A program made the position numbers and the translations under genes. Positions 1 to 7,179 of a DNA stretch of 15,055 nt are shown in pieces. The notes beneath the pieces are model-generated. The model did no database searches and was not told the DNA's origin. It worked only from the letters and a program-made list of their open reading frames with translations. Positions within the stretch are counted from its first letter, which is position 1. Each line of letters starts with the position of its first letter. Source of the stretch: JAEUKQ01 sp964414755 (lineage in GTDB: Bacteria > Pseudomonadota > Alphaproteobacteria > JAEUKQ01); assembly GCA_964414755.1 (NCBI GenBank), contig CAYPXH010000033.1, forward strand, positions 1 through 15,055. Direction: 5' to 3'.

Positions 1-9
1 ACACACTCT

Positions 10-31
10 AAGGGAGGCTCTCGCCTCCCTT
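10..31. terminator. Hairpin, probable terminator of a gene before the window
   Basis: A perfect 9-bp stem (AAGGGAGGC pairing with GCCTCCCTT) closes a TCTC tetraloop. It is GC-rich in otherwise AT-rich DNA and lies between the window edge and the etfB upstream region, as expected for an intrinsic terminator. The tail after it is C/T-mixed (TCACCTTTCA) rather than a clean T-run, so termination strength is uncertain. The palindrome could serve either strand. Confidence 0.5.
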
Positions 32-84
32 CACCTTTCATATTCAAAATTAAAGTGTGTCTTATCTATGCGTGGGAAAGCAAA

Positions 85-113
85 TTGACAAAATTATTTA
101 ACTATGTTGCTAT
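85..113 (+). promoter_or_regulatory. Candidate promoter for etfB-etfA-hbd
   Basis: A perfect -35 hexamer TTGACA lies at 85-90, followed after 17 bases by TGCTAT (108-113), which matches the consensus -10 at three of six positions. It would give a leader of about 140 bases. A better -10 alone (TATACT, 229-234) lies closer to the gene but has no recognisable -35. I see no gene or clear operator elsewhere in 61-260. Assignment is by eye only. Confidence 0.35.
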
Positions 114-260
114 GCCGAATATTTTGAACAACTGACCTTATACCAAATAGGTTAATAAGCATCCGTAAAGGATTATGTATGATTTTAAAAACCATTAAAA
201 ACATAATTTAACTTCATCAACCTCAAACTATACTGGTTATACAAATAGGAAAAATAACGA

Positions 261-1010
261 ATGAAAATTCTTGTGGGCGTGAAAAGGGTTATTGACTACA
301 ACGTCAAAATTCGTGTGAAGGCAGATGGCAGTGGCGTTGAGACATCTAATGTGAAAATGTCAATGAATCCTTTTGATGAAATTGCATTGGAAGAAGCCGT
401 TCGCCTACGTGAGAAAACAATAGCCAAAGAAATTATCGCTGTATCAATCGGTAATGCGGGCTGTACCGAAACCCTTAGAAATGCTTTAGCAGTTGGTGCT
501 GACCGCGCAATTCATATACCTGTTGATCAGGATGTGCAGCCATTAATGGTCGCTAAAATATTGAAAGCCCTTGCAGTTAACGAAAAACCACAACTTATTC
601 TTCTGGGCAAGCAGGCGATAGATGATGACAGCAATCAAACGGGACAGATGCTGGCAGCCTTGTTAGACTGGCCACAAGCAACCTGCGCATTTAAAATTGA
701 TGTATTGCAAGATAAGGCGCGAGTTGCTTGTGAGATAGATGGCGGGCTTGAAACAGTGGGCGTTACCCTACCTGCCGTTATTACTACTGATTTAAGGCTT
801 AATCAGCCACGATATGCATCCCTACCAAATATTATGAAAGCCAAAAAGAAACCTATTGAAACGCTGACACTTGATCAGCTGTCTGTTACAATCCGCCCAG
901 GATTGCGTGTTGTCAAAGTCACTGAACCGCCCAAAAGACAAGCTGGTGTTAAGGTAAAAGATGTTAGTGAACTTGTTGACCGGCTAAGAAAAGAAGCAAA
1001 GGTGATATAA
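261..1010 (+). CDS. etfB: Electron transfer flavoprotein subunit beta
   Basis: Small subunit of the soluble ETF heterodimer, which takes electrons from acyl-CoA and other flavin dehydrogenases and passes them to ETF:quinone oxidoreductase. The family's beta subunit holds a structural AMP, while FAD sits mainly in alpha. At 249 residues the protein is full length. The N-terminus VGVKRVIDYNVKIRV, the nucleotide-binding region around GKQAIDDDSNQTGQ (116-129) and the EIDGGLET block (158-165) are typical. The segment RLNQPRYASLPNIMKAKKK (179-197) is the recognition loop by which ETF docks on dehydrogenases, with the anchor leucine at about 188, and is very close to the mitochondrial sequence. AGGA ends 10 bases before the ATG. 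The stop overlaps the etfA start by one base (TAATG), implying translational coupling. Confidence 0.96.
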   Translation: MKILVGVKRVIDYNVKIRVKADGSGVETSNVKMSMNPFDEIALEEAVRLREKTIAKEIIAVSIGNAGCTETLRNALAVGADRAIHIPVDQDVQPLMVAKILKALAVNEKPQLILLGKQAIDDDSNQTGQMLAALLDWPQATCAFKIDVLQDKARVACEIDGGLETVGVTLPAVITTDLRLNQPRYASLPNIMKAKKKPIETLTLDQLSVTIRPGLRVVKVTEPPKRQAGVKVKDVSELVDRLRKEAKVI

Positions 1011-1948
1011 TGCCAACACTGATTATTGCGGAAATTCAGCACCAAAATATTTATACGGGCACATTATCAGCTATTCAGGCTCTGCAAAAGGTTGGACAGC
1101 CTATTGATGTTCTTATCGCTGGCTGGCAGTGCGAAAAAATAGCGGAAAGCTTTAGTTATAGCGGTAATATTAGACAAATATTACTTATAAATGACATTAT
1201 TTTTAAAAATCCCCTGCCCGACATTTTAAGCAAGGTGATTGAACCAATAGCAAAAAATTATAGCCATGTTGCAATGGTTGCCAGCAGTCTTGGAAAGTCG
1301 TTAATGCCACGTTTAGCGGCATTGCTTGACGTTCATCAAATTTCAGACGTTACAGCTATTGAAAACGCTGACACCTTTGTTCGGCCAATTTATGCCGGAA
1401 ATGCAATGGCAACTGTACAATCAACAGATAACATTAAAATTTTAACTATCCGCGCATCCGCTTTTCCGGCTGTTGTTTCAAAGGGTGGGCAAATACCAAT
1501 TAAAAATCTTACACTAATGCCACCAGCCACTAAAGCGAGTTTTGTAAGCCAGGAAGTAAGTAAATTAAGCAGACCCGAGTTAGGCAATGCAAAAATCATT
1601 GTTGCCGGCGGGCGTGGCTTGCAAAGCGCAGATAATTTTAAGATCCTTGAACAGCTTGCTGACAAGCTTGGTGCAGCGATTGGCGCAAGTAGGGCTGCCG
1701 TTGACGCAGGTTATGTCCCAAACGATTATCAAGTAGGCCAAACAGGGAAAATTGTTGCGCCACAACTTTATATCGCAGTTGGCATATCGGGGGCTATTCA
1801 ACATTTAGCGGGAATGAAAGACAGCAAAATTATTGTTGCAATTAACAAAGACCCTGAGGCACCAATATTTCAGGTTGCCGATTATGGATTAGTTGCCGAT
1901 TTATTTGAAGCAATCCCCGCGCTAACTAAAGCCCTTGATACAAAATAA
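1010..1948 (+). CDS. etfA: Electron transfer flavoprotein subunit alpha
   Basis: Large ETF subunit, which binds FAD and shuttles electrons between dehydrogenases and the respiratory chain. At 312 residues it has the usual length. The N-terminal half is the variable nucleotide-fold domain; the C-terminal half is the FAD domain, beginning around VAGGRGLQS (about 198) and including GASRAAVDAGYVPNDYQVGQ. The family signature LYIAVGISGAIQH starts at residue 253 and continues through GMKDSK to VAIN, followed by KDPEAPIFQVADYGLVAD. The ATG shares its A with the etfB stop codon, so it is almost certainly translated by coupling. hbd follows 33 bases after the stop with no terminator between. Confidence 0.96.
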   Translation: MPTLIIAEIQHQNIYTGTLSAIQALQKVGQPIDVLIAGWQCEKIAESFSYSGNIRQILLINDIIFKNPLPDILSKVIEPIAKNYSHVAMVASSLGKSLMPRLAALLDVHQISDVTAIENADTFVRPIYAGNAMATVQSTDNIKILTIRASAFPAVVSKGGQIPIKNLTLMPPATKASFVSQEVSKLSRPELGNAKIIVAGGRGLQSADNFKILEQLADKLGAAIGASRAAVDAGYVPNDYQVGQTGKIVAPQLYIAVGISGAIQHLAGMKDSKIIVAINKDPEAPIFQVADYGLVADLFEAIPALTKALDTK

Positions 1949-1981
1949 CTTTATAATACTAACCTTCATGATGATAAAATA

Positions 1982-2923
1982 ATGACCGAAAAAATTAATT
2001 TTTCTAACAAAATCCATGCCGACTCAACCCTTCAAAAAAATACAGCTATTAACATCCGTAAGTTAGGAGTTATCGGTGCAGGCCAAATGGGTAGTGGCAT
2101 AGCCCATGTTCTTGCCCTTGCCGGTTATCAAGTACAGATATTTGATAGCAATCCCAACCAACTGCAAAAAGCGCTCGAAATAATCGATCAGAATATGGAC
2201 CGTCAGGTTAAAAAGGCACTAATTAATGAAGAACAAAAACAGCAAGCCGTTAAAAATTTAACAACCATTAAAACGATGGCTGGTTTTGCTGATACCGATT
2301 TGGTGATTGAAGCTGCCGTTGAAAACGAACAAATTAAGCGGCAGATTTTTCAACAATTATGCCCTAATTTACCCAAACATACGATTTTGGCAACAAACAC
2401 ATCTTCCTTGTCAATAACACGTTTGGCATCAGCTACTGATCGGCCTGCGCAATTTATCGGTATGCATTTCATGAATCCGGTACCCGTTATGCACCTGATT
2501 GAAGTTATCAGAGGTCTTGCGACCAGCGATGCAACAGATCAAGTGGTACAGGCAATAGCACACAAATTAGGAAAAGTAACCGCTAAATCAGAAGATTTCC
2601 CTGGGTTTATTGTTAACCGCATTTTAATGCCCATGATTAACGAGGCCGTTTATGCTCTCTACGAGGGGGTAGCAAGCATCCAATCAATTGACACGGCAAT
2701 GAAATTAGGCACCAATCATCCGATGGGACCTCTTGAGTTAGCAGATTTTATTGGTCTTGATACTTGTCTTGCGATTATGCAGGTTTTACATGATGGCTTA
2801 TCTGATAGCAAATACCGACCATGCCCGCTTTTGGTAAAGTATGTTGACGCAGGTTGGTTAGGACGAAAAACCCAGCGTGGTTTTTACGATTATCGTGGTG
2901 AAAAACCCATACCTTCACGGTAA
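1982..2923 (+). CDS. hbd: 3-hydroxybutyryl-CoA dehydrogenase
   Basis: NAD(P)-dependent oxidoreductase interconverting acetoacetyl-CoA and 3-hydroxybutyryl-CoA in butanoate, short-chain fatty acid or polyhydroxybutyrate metabolism. The Rossmann motif GAGQMG lies at 32-37 with an acidic residue (D55) at the end of the second strand. Catalytic positions of the family are present: S141 in NTSS, H162 in HFMNP, E174 in LIEVIRG and N212 in PGFIVNR. The C-terminal dimer domain has NHPMGPLELADFIGLD and ends in GRKTQRGFYDY, as in full-length members. The protein is 313 residues, about 24 longer than usual, all at the N-terminus. No ATG, GTG or TTG lies nearer the Rossmann fold, so I keep this start despite a weak ribosome site. 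Position after etfBA supports acyl-CoA oxidation or reduction. Confidence 0.93.
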   Translation: MTEKINFSNKIHADSTLQKNTAINIRKLGVIGAGQMGSGIAHVLALAGYQVQIFDSNPNQLQKALEIIDQNMDRQVKKALINEEQKQQAVKNLTTIKTMAGFADTDLVIEAAVENEQIKRQIFQQLCPNLPKHTILATNTSSLSITRLASATDRPAQFIGMHFMNPVPVMHLIEVIRGLATSDATDQVVQAIAHKLGKVTAKSEDFPGFIVNRILMPMINEAVYALYEGVASIQSIDTAMKLGTNHPMGPLELADFIGLDTCLAIMQVLHDGLSDSKYRPCPLLVKYVDAGWLGRKTQRGFYDYRGEKPIPSR

Positions 2924-3143
2924 TCCCCTAGAATATTGTTTTAACTATCTATGCCGCCAAAGTAACATACGGACGTTTATTATCACAAACCTTAGTATAG
3001 AATGAGTATTAAAGAATATTGCCCTCACCAGCTTAGATGCGCTTCGAATGATCAGCTTAACGAATAACTGGATTTATGCTGACAAGATTGTTAGTTTTGC
3101 TATTAACTAACAGCCGCATAGCATATGGAAATGGAACAGTTAA
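2924..3143. other. Intergenic region between hbd and lptM
   Basis: These 220 bases have no supported gene on either strand. Weak elements are a TAGAAT -10-like hexamer at 2998-3003 without a good -35, a CAGCTTA direct repeat (3029-3035 and 3053-3059), and an AT-rich inverted repeat GTTAGTT/AACTAAC (3090-3096 and 3105-3111) with an 8-base loop and no T-tail. The promoter for lptM-lysA is presumably here. No argH remnant could be recognised by eye. Confidence 0.4.
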
Positions 3144-3275
3144 ATGAAGTACTTTCTTATACCCAGTATAATTTTTGTGATTTTGTCTGTTACTGGCTGT
3201 GGCTTAAAAGGTGAGCTAAGCCCACCCCAAGGGGCTGACCCTGCTTACCCAAGAACATACCCGATAGGTAATTAA
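3144..3275 (+). CDS. lptM: Small LptM-like lipoprotein
   Basis: A 43-residue lipoprotein. A short basic start (MKY) is followed by a hydrophobic stretch and a lipobox VTGC with the acylated cysteine at residue 19, then GLKGELSPP and a short proline-rich tail. This is the pattern of the LptM (formerly YifL) family, where Gly-Leu-Lys-Gly after the cysteine is typical. In enterobacteria LptM binds the LptDE lipopolysaccharide translocon and aids its maturation; that role is carried over by inference. GGA lies 8 bases before the ATG. The stop is 3 bases before lysA, matching the conserved lipoprotein-lysA order of proteobacteria. Family identity is good; function in this organism is untested. Confidence 0.82.
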   Translation: MKYFLIPSIIFVILSVTGCGLKGELSPPQGADPAYPRTYPIGN

Positions 3276-3278
3276 GCA

Positions 3279-4538
3279 ATGATATTAGAATACCGCCACC
3301 ACAGTCTGGTGATTGAAGATGTTCCTATAGAAAGCATAGCGCGCCAGGTTGGAACACCTTTTTATTGTTATTCCAGTTATTTCATGGAACGGCAATACCA
3401 AAACCTTTATCAAGCCCTACTGCCCTTTAATCCATTAATTTGTTTTGCCTTAAAAGCTAATTCAAACCAAGCCGTTATTAAAACATTTGCCCGATTAGGG
3501 GCCGGTGCTGACGTGGTATCCGAAGGAGAGCTAAGGCGTGCATTAGCAGCAGGAATACCCGCAAATAAAATTGTTTTTTCTGGGGTTGGTAAAACAACTG
3601 ACGAAATTAAAGTGGGGATCGAAAATGGTATTTTACAATTTAACGTTGAATCAGAACCAGAATTACAAACAATTGCTAGTACGGCCGAAAAACTAGGCAA
3701 AAAAACTTCGGTGTGTTTACGGGTAAACCCAGATGTCGATGCCCAAACCCATGCCAAAATTTCAACCGGCAAAGCTGAAAATAAATTTGGTATCGACAAG
3801 CAACATGTGGAACAATTATACGAAAAATTTTCTCAAAATCCATGGATTAAACTGGTTGGGCTTGCTGTACATATAGGTTCACAAATAACTGACTTTTCTG
3901 CATTTGCCAAAGCTTTTAAGCAAATTGCCATTCTTGTTCAAAAACTTCGGGATAAAAGATTTTCGATTGATCGCATCGACATTGGTGGTGGAATTGGTAT
4001 TCCCTATAAAAACGAACAAGAACCGCTTTTGGCTCATTATGCAGAAATTATTAGTCAAATAATTGCCCCGCTTAAATGCCAGATAATTGTTGAACCAGGA
4101 CGTTATCTCGTTGGTAACGCTGGTGTTCTTGTCACTAAGGTCATTTACGTAAAAGTTGGCAAAACCAGGCAGTTTTTAATTATCGATGCAGCCATGAACG
4201 ACCTACTAAGGCCAAGTCTTTATGATGCATGGCACGATTTTCAGCCTGTTCATCAACCATCCCTATCCTATCAACCTATACCTTATGATATTGTGGGGCC
4301 AGTTTGCGAAACTGGTGACACGTTTGCAATCCAGCGCTTGATGCCCCCCCTACAAGCAGGCGATTTATTAGTTGTTAAATCGGCCGGCGCATATGGTGCT
4401 GTTATGGCATCAACCTATAATACACGTTTACTTGCCCCAGAAGTTCTTGTGAAAGGCACAAAATTTAAAATAGTGCGTTCGCGTTTAAATTATGATATGT
4501 TACTAAAATTGGATCAGGTACCCGATTGGCTAAACTAA
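3279..4538 (+). CDS. lysA: Diaminopimelate decarboxylase
   Basis: PLP-dependent fold-III decarboxylase that converts meso-diaminopimelate to L-lysine and CO2, the last step of lysine synthesis in the cytoplasm. At 419 residues it is full length. The N-terminal barrel carries the PLP lysine K59 in CFALKANSN, then GADVVSEGE (75-83), HIGSQ (198-202), the phosphate-binding GGGIG (236-240) and EPGRY (272-276). The C-terminal domain has the active-site CETGD (343-347) and the conserved tyrosine Y372 in GAYG. All key residues are intact. It starts 3 bases after the small lipoprotein gene and ends 18 bases before the DUF4175 gene, so the three are probably co-transcribed. Confidence 0.97.
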   Translation: MILEYRHHSLVIEDVPIESIARQVGTPFYCYSSYFMERQYQNLYQALLPFNPLICFALKANSNQAVIKTFARLGAGADVVSEGELRRALAAGIPANKIVFSGVGKTTDEIKVGIENGILQFNVESEPELQTIASTAEKLGKKTSVCLRVNPDVDAQTHAKISTGKAENKFGIDKQHVEQLYEKFSQNPWIKLVGLAVHIGSQITDFSAFAKAFKQIAILVQKLRDKRFSIDRIDIGGGIGIPYKNEQEPLLAHYAEIISQIIAPLKCQIIVEPGRYLVGNAGVLVTKVIYVKVGKTRQFLIIDAAMNDLLRPSLYDAWHDFQPVHQPSLSYQPIPYDIVGPVCETGDTFAIQRLMPPLQAGDLLVVKSAGAYGAVMASTYNTRLLAPEVLVKGTKFKIVRSRLNYDMLLKLDQVPDWLN

Positions 4539-4556
4539 CTTGAGAGTGGGCAAAAA

Positions 4557-7145
4557 GTGACTCGTCACATTCCAATTATTGATAGAACACCAGAAGAAAG
4601 TACAAAAAAACTTGGTCAACAGGCGCTACCCGACCAAATTGAAAGCCGCATAAACACTACAAAATGGGCTATATGGTGGGAAAAGACATGGTATGGCAGC
4701 TGGCCGTTTTTAATGTGCTTCGTGGCTGTAGCCAGCATTTTATTTTCTGGTCTTTTGCCGACAATGCCCGAAGGCATGCACCAATCGGTACTCGTTTTTA
4801 TAGTCTTTGCTTTACTGGCAAGCATAATATATTGGTTTAAATCGCCTCGTAATCCTAAAGCCCACGAAATTTACCAGCGGCTTGAAACAGAAAACAACCT
4901 GAAAAGTAAACCAATTACACAACTTCATGATGACTTATTAGCTGGCGCTGATAACCCTGTATCGCAAAAATTGTGGGAAGCGCATCGTAACCAGCTGATT
5001 GCCCAATTAACTTCTTTAAAAGCCGCACGCCCCAAGCCTGGTTTATTCCGTCGCGACCCCTTTGGACTAAGGGTTTTAGGAATTATTACGCTTCTTTTAA
5101 CAATTTTTTTACCTGCAGGTACTCCATTACAGCGTCTGCAAGCGTCCCTAATGTTAGAAAACGAAGAAACACCTAATGCACCAGGTTTAGGGTTAACAAC
5201 ACCATTATTGCTTGATGTCTGGATATCACCCCCAGCCTACACTGGTATATCGCCAATATTTTTAGTTACTGGCGACAAACAAACGAATATACCTATAAAA
5301 ACAAGTGATAAAGTTATTGAAATCCCTGAAGGCAGTGTGCTGCATATAGGAATTAGTGGTGGAACAAACTTGCCGCCAACCGCTATGGCCGGTGATATAC
5401 CTATAAATTTTCAGGAAGTTGGTCTTGGCAGTTTTCAAGGAAAAGGTCTGTTGCTTGTTGGTAATAAAATAAGCTTGTTCCAAGGTAATTCCTTATTAGG
5501 CAGCTGGAATATTCGTCTTATTCCTGACCGCCCCCCTGTTATTTCATTTACCAAACAACCCACTGGCACTGGTCGGGGTAGGTTGGATATTAGCTATACA
5601 GCAAGTGATGATCATCATATTCAATCGATTAAGGCTTTTATTACCCTACTGAATGATAAAGAAAATACAGATAATCCAGACATACTCGAAGTAACCCTTC
5701 CTGTAATCAGTAAAAATAATAACAAAATTGTTCAGGGTAGTAAATTATATGATAGTGCAGCACATCGTTGGGCTGGCTTGCCTGTGCGCGTACAACTGAT
5801 TGCAAATGATGGTAGTGGTCAATTTGGTCGCAGCAAGGCTGTTGAGATTTTACTACCCCAACGCCGGTTCCGTCATCCGCTGGCTCAGGCGGTCATTATT
5901 CAGCGCCGCCTATTGAATATAACGCATAACCGTGAAACACGCCTACCTGTGGTAATGACCTTACACCATATCGCAAACCAACCATTGAATTATCGTGAAG
6001 ACACCCTGGTCACTCTTGGTTTACGAACTTCTTTGGAACGTTTGTTACACGATCAAACTGAAACTGCATTAGGCGAAGTTCAAGATATATTATGGAAAGT
6101 TGCATTGCGCATTGAAGATGGAGATTTATCACAAGCCGAACAACAATTAAGAACAGCGCAACAAAATTTACAAGAAGCCCTCAATAATGGTGCCTCCGAT
6201 CAAGAATTGCAGCAACGAATGCAAGAGTTACGCGAAGCCATGGAAAATTACATGTCTTCAATGCAACAACAATTCCAGCAGCAACAGCAGCAAGCACAAC
6301 AGGACGGACAACAACAAGGTGAAGCACAGTCAGATGGCCAAGGTCAATTTGAAAATCAGGGTAATGGTCAGCCTTTAAGTTCTGAAGATTTACAGCGTAT
6401 GCTTGATCAGGCTGAAAATTTAGCGCGCAGTGGCGCTCGAGATGCCGCCCAAGATTTATTGTCAGAGTTAGAAGAACTAATGGACAACTTAACTATGGTT
6501 CCAAATAACGGTGGACAAGGTGATTCGCAAACAGGCCAGAACCGTCGCCCACAAGATCAATTACCTTCCCCGGATACACAGTTAAATCAAGGGTTAAATC
6601 AGTTAATGCAAGAACAGCAAGAATTGATGGACCGTCAATTTGGGCAATCCCAAGGAAATAACAGACCAAACCAAAACCAAGAAAATGCACAACAACAAGG
6701 TCAACTGCGGCAAGAGTTGGGCGAACAAATGCGCCAGATGGGCGAATTATTGGGCGAAATTCCCCAAGAATTTGGTGCTGCGGAACGCGCTATGCGTGAA
6801 GCAGAAGAAGCCCTAAAGCTAGGAAACAATGAACGCGCCGGTGAAGCAATGGCCCGTGCATTAGAAGAAATGCAAGATGGCAGCAGACAACTGCAAGACA
6901 AGCTTGCACAAAGACGTGCTCAGAATGGTGATCGCGGGCTTAACCAGGAGCATGTTGGTCGCGATCCGTTAGGGCGCACAGACCCTGGACAAGGGCGTAT
7001 GGATGAGGGTAACGTTAAAATACCAGACATCAATGATATGCAAAAATCGCGCAATATTTTGGAAGAATTGCGGCGAAGAGCCGGTGACCCGAACCGCTCA
7101 GCTGCCGAGCGTGAATATCTTGACCGCCTGCTGAAGCTATTTTAG
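4557..7145 (+). CDS. TIGR02302/DUF4175 family membrane protein, function unknown
   Basis: A large (862-residue) protein of the alphaproteobacterial TIGR02302/DUF4175 family, with no established function. Predicted membrane segments lie at about 49-67, 77-94 and 171-188. A long region with beta-rich spacing (about 210-440) follows, then a helical, charged and glutamine-rich C-terminal part (about 500-862). It includes a nearly pure Q stretch starting at residue 569 and repeated QNLQEAL- and MREAEEAL-type helices that look like coiled coil. The end, LEELRRRAGDPNRSAAEREYLDRLLKLF, is the most conserved-looking part. The start is GTG, with GTGGG 6 bases upstream; the next in-frame ATG falls inside the first membrane segment. 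Most of the protein after the third segment is probably periplasmic (inference). Its place after lysA is the usual one in alphaproteobacteria. Confidence 0.88.
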   Translation: MTRHIPIIDRTPEESTKKLGQQALPDQIESRINTTKWAIWWEKTWYGSWPFLMCFVAVASILFSGLLPTMPEGMHQSVLVFIVFALLASIIYWFKSPRNPKAHEIYQRLETENNLKSKPITQLHDDLLAGADNPVSQKLWEAHRNQLIAQLTSLKAARPKPGLFRRDPFGLRVLGIITLLLTIFLPAGTPLQRLQASLMLENEETPNAPGLGLTTPLLLDVWISPPAYTGISPIFLVTGDKQTNIPIKTSDKVIEIPEGSVLHIGISGGTNLPPTAMAGDIPINFQEVGLGSFQGKGLLLVGNKISLFQGNSLLGSWNIRLIPDRPPVISFTKQPTGTGRGRLDISYTASDDHHIQSIKAFITLLNDKENTDNPDILEVTLPVISKNNNKIVQGSKLYDSAAHRWAGLPVRVQLIANDGSGQFGRSKAVEILLPQRRFRHPLAQAVIIQRRLLNITHNRETRLPVVMTLHHIANQPLNYREDTLVTLGLRTSLERLLHDQTETALGEVQDILWKVALRIEDGDLSQAEQQLRTAQQNLQEALNNGASDQELQQRMQELREAMENYMSSMQQQFQQQQQQAQQDGQQQGEAQSDGQGQFENQGNGQPLSSEDLQRMLDQAENLARSGARDAAQDLLSELEELMDNLTMVPNNGGQGDSQTGQNRRPQDQLPSPDTQLNQGLNQLMQEQQELMDRQFGQSQGNNRPNQNQENAQQQGQLRQELGEQMRQMGELLGEIPQEFGAAERAMREAEEALKLGNNERAGEAMARALEEMQDGSRQLQDKLAQRRAQNGDRGLNQEHVGRDPLGRTDPGQGRMDEGNVKIPDINDMQKSRNILEELRRRAGDPNRSAAEREYLDRLLKLF

Positions 7146-7179
7146 GGCTAATAGGTTTTAGGCGAATAGACTGCAAGAC

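Noticed and set aside
3090..3111. GTTAGTT/AACTAAC inverted repeat as a terminator after hbd
   Set aside because: AT-rich 7-bp stem, 8-base loop, no T-tail and more than 160 bases past the stop; too weak.
3125..3211. Alternative frame beginning ATGGAAATGGAACAG before the lipoprotein
   Set aside because: Out of frame with the lipoprotein, ends after about 29 codons and shows no recognisable motif.
6258..6360. Glutamine-codon run as a possible tandem repeat or CRISPR-like array
   Set aside because: Irregular CAA/CAG mixture with no fixed unit or spacer; it is low-complexity coding sequence.
6187..6378. 63-residue frame rich in Asn and Ser inside the DUF4175 gene
   Set aside because: It is the other-frame reading of CAA/CAG-rich coding DNA; composition explains it.
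7137..7154. CTATT/AATAG inverted repeat between the DUF4175 and pyrD stops
   Set aside because: Only 5 AT-rich pairs and no T-run on either strand.
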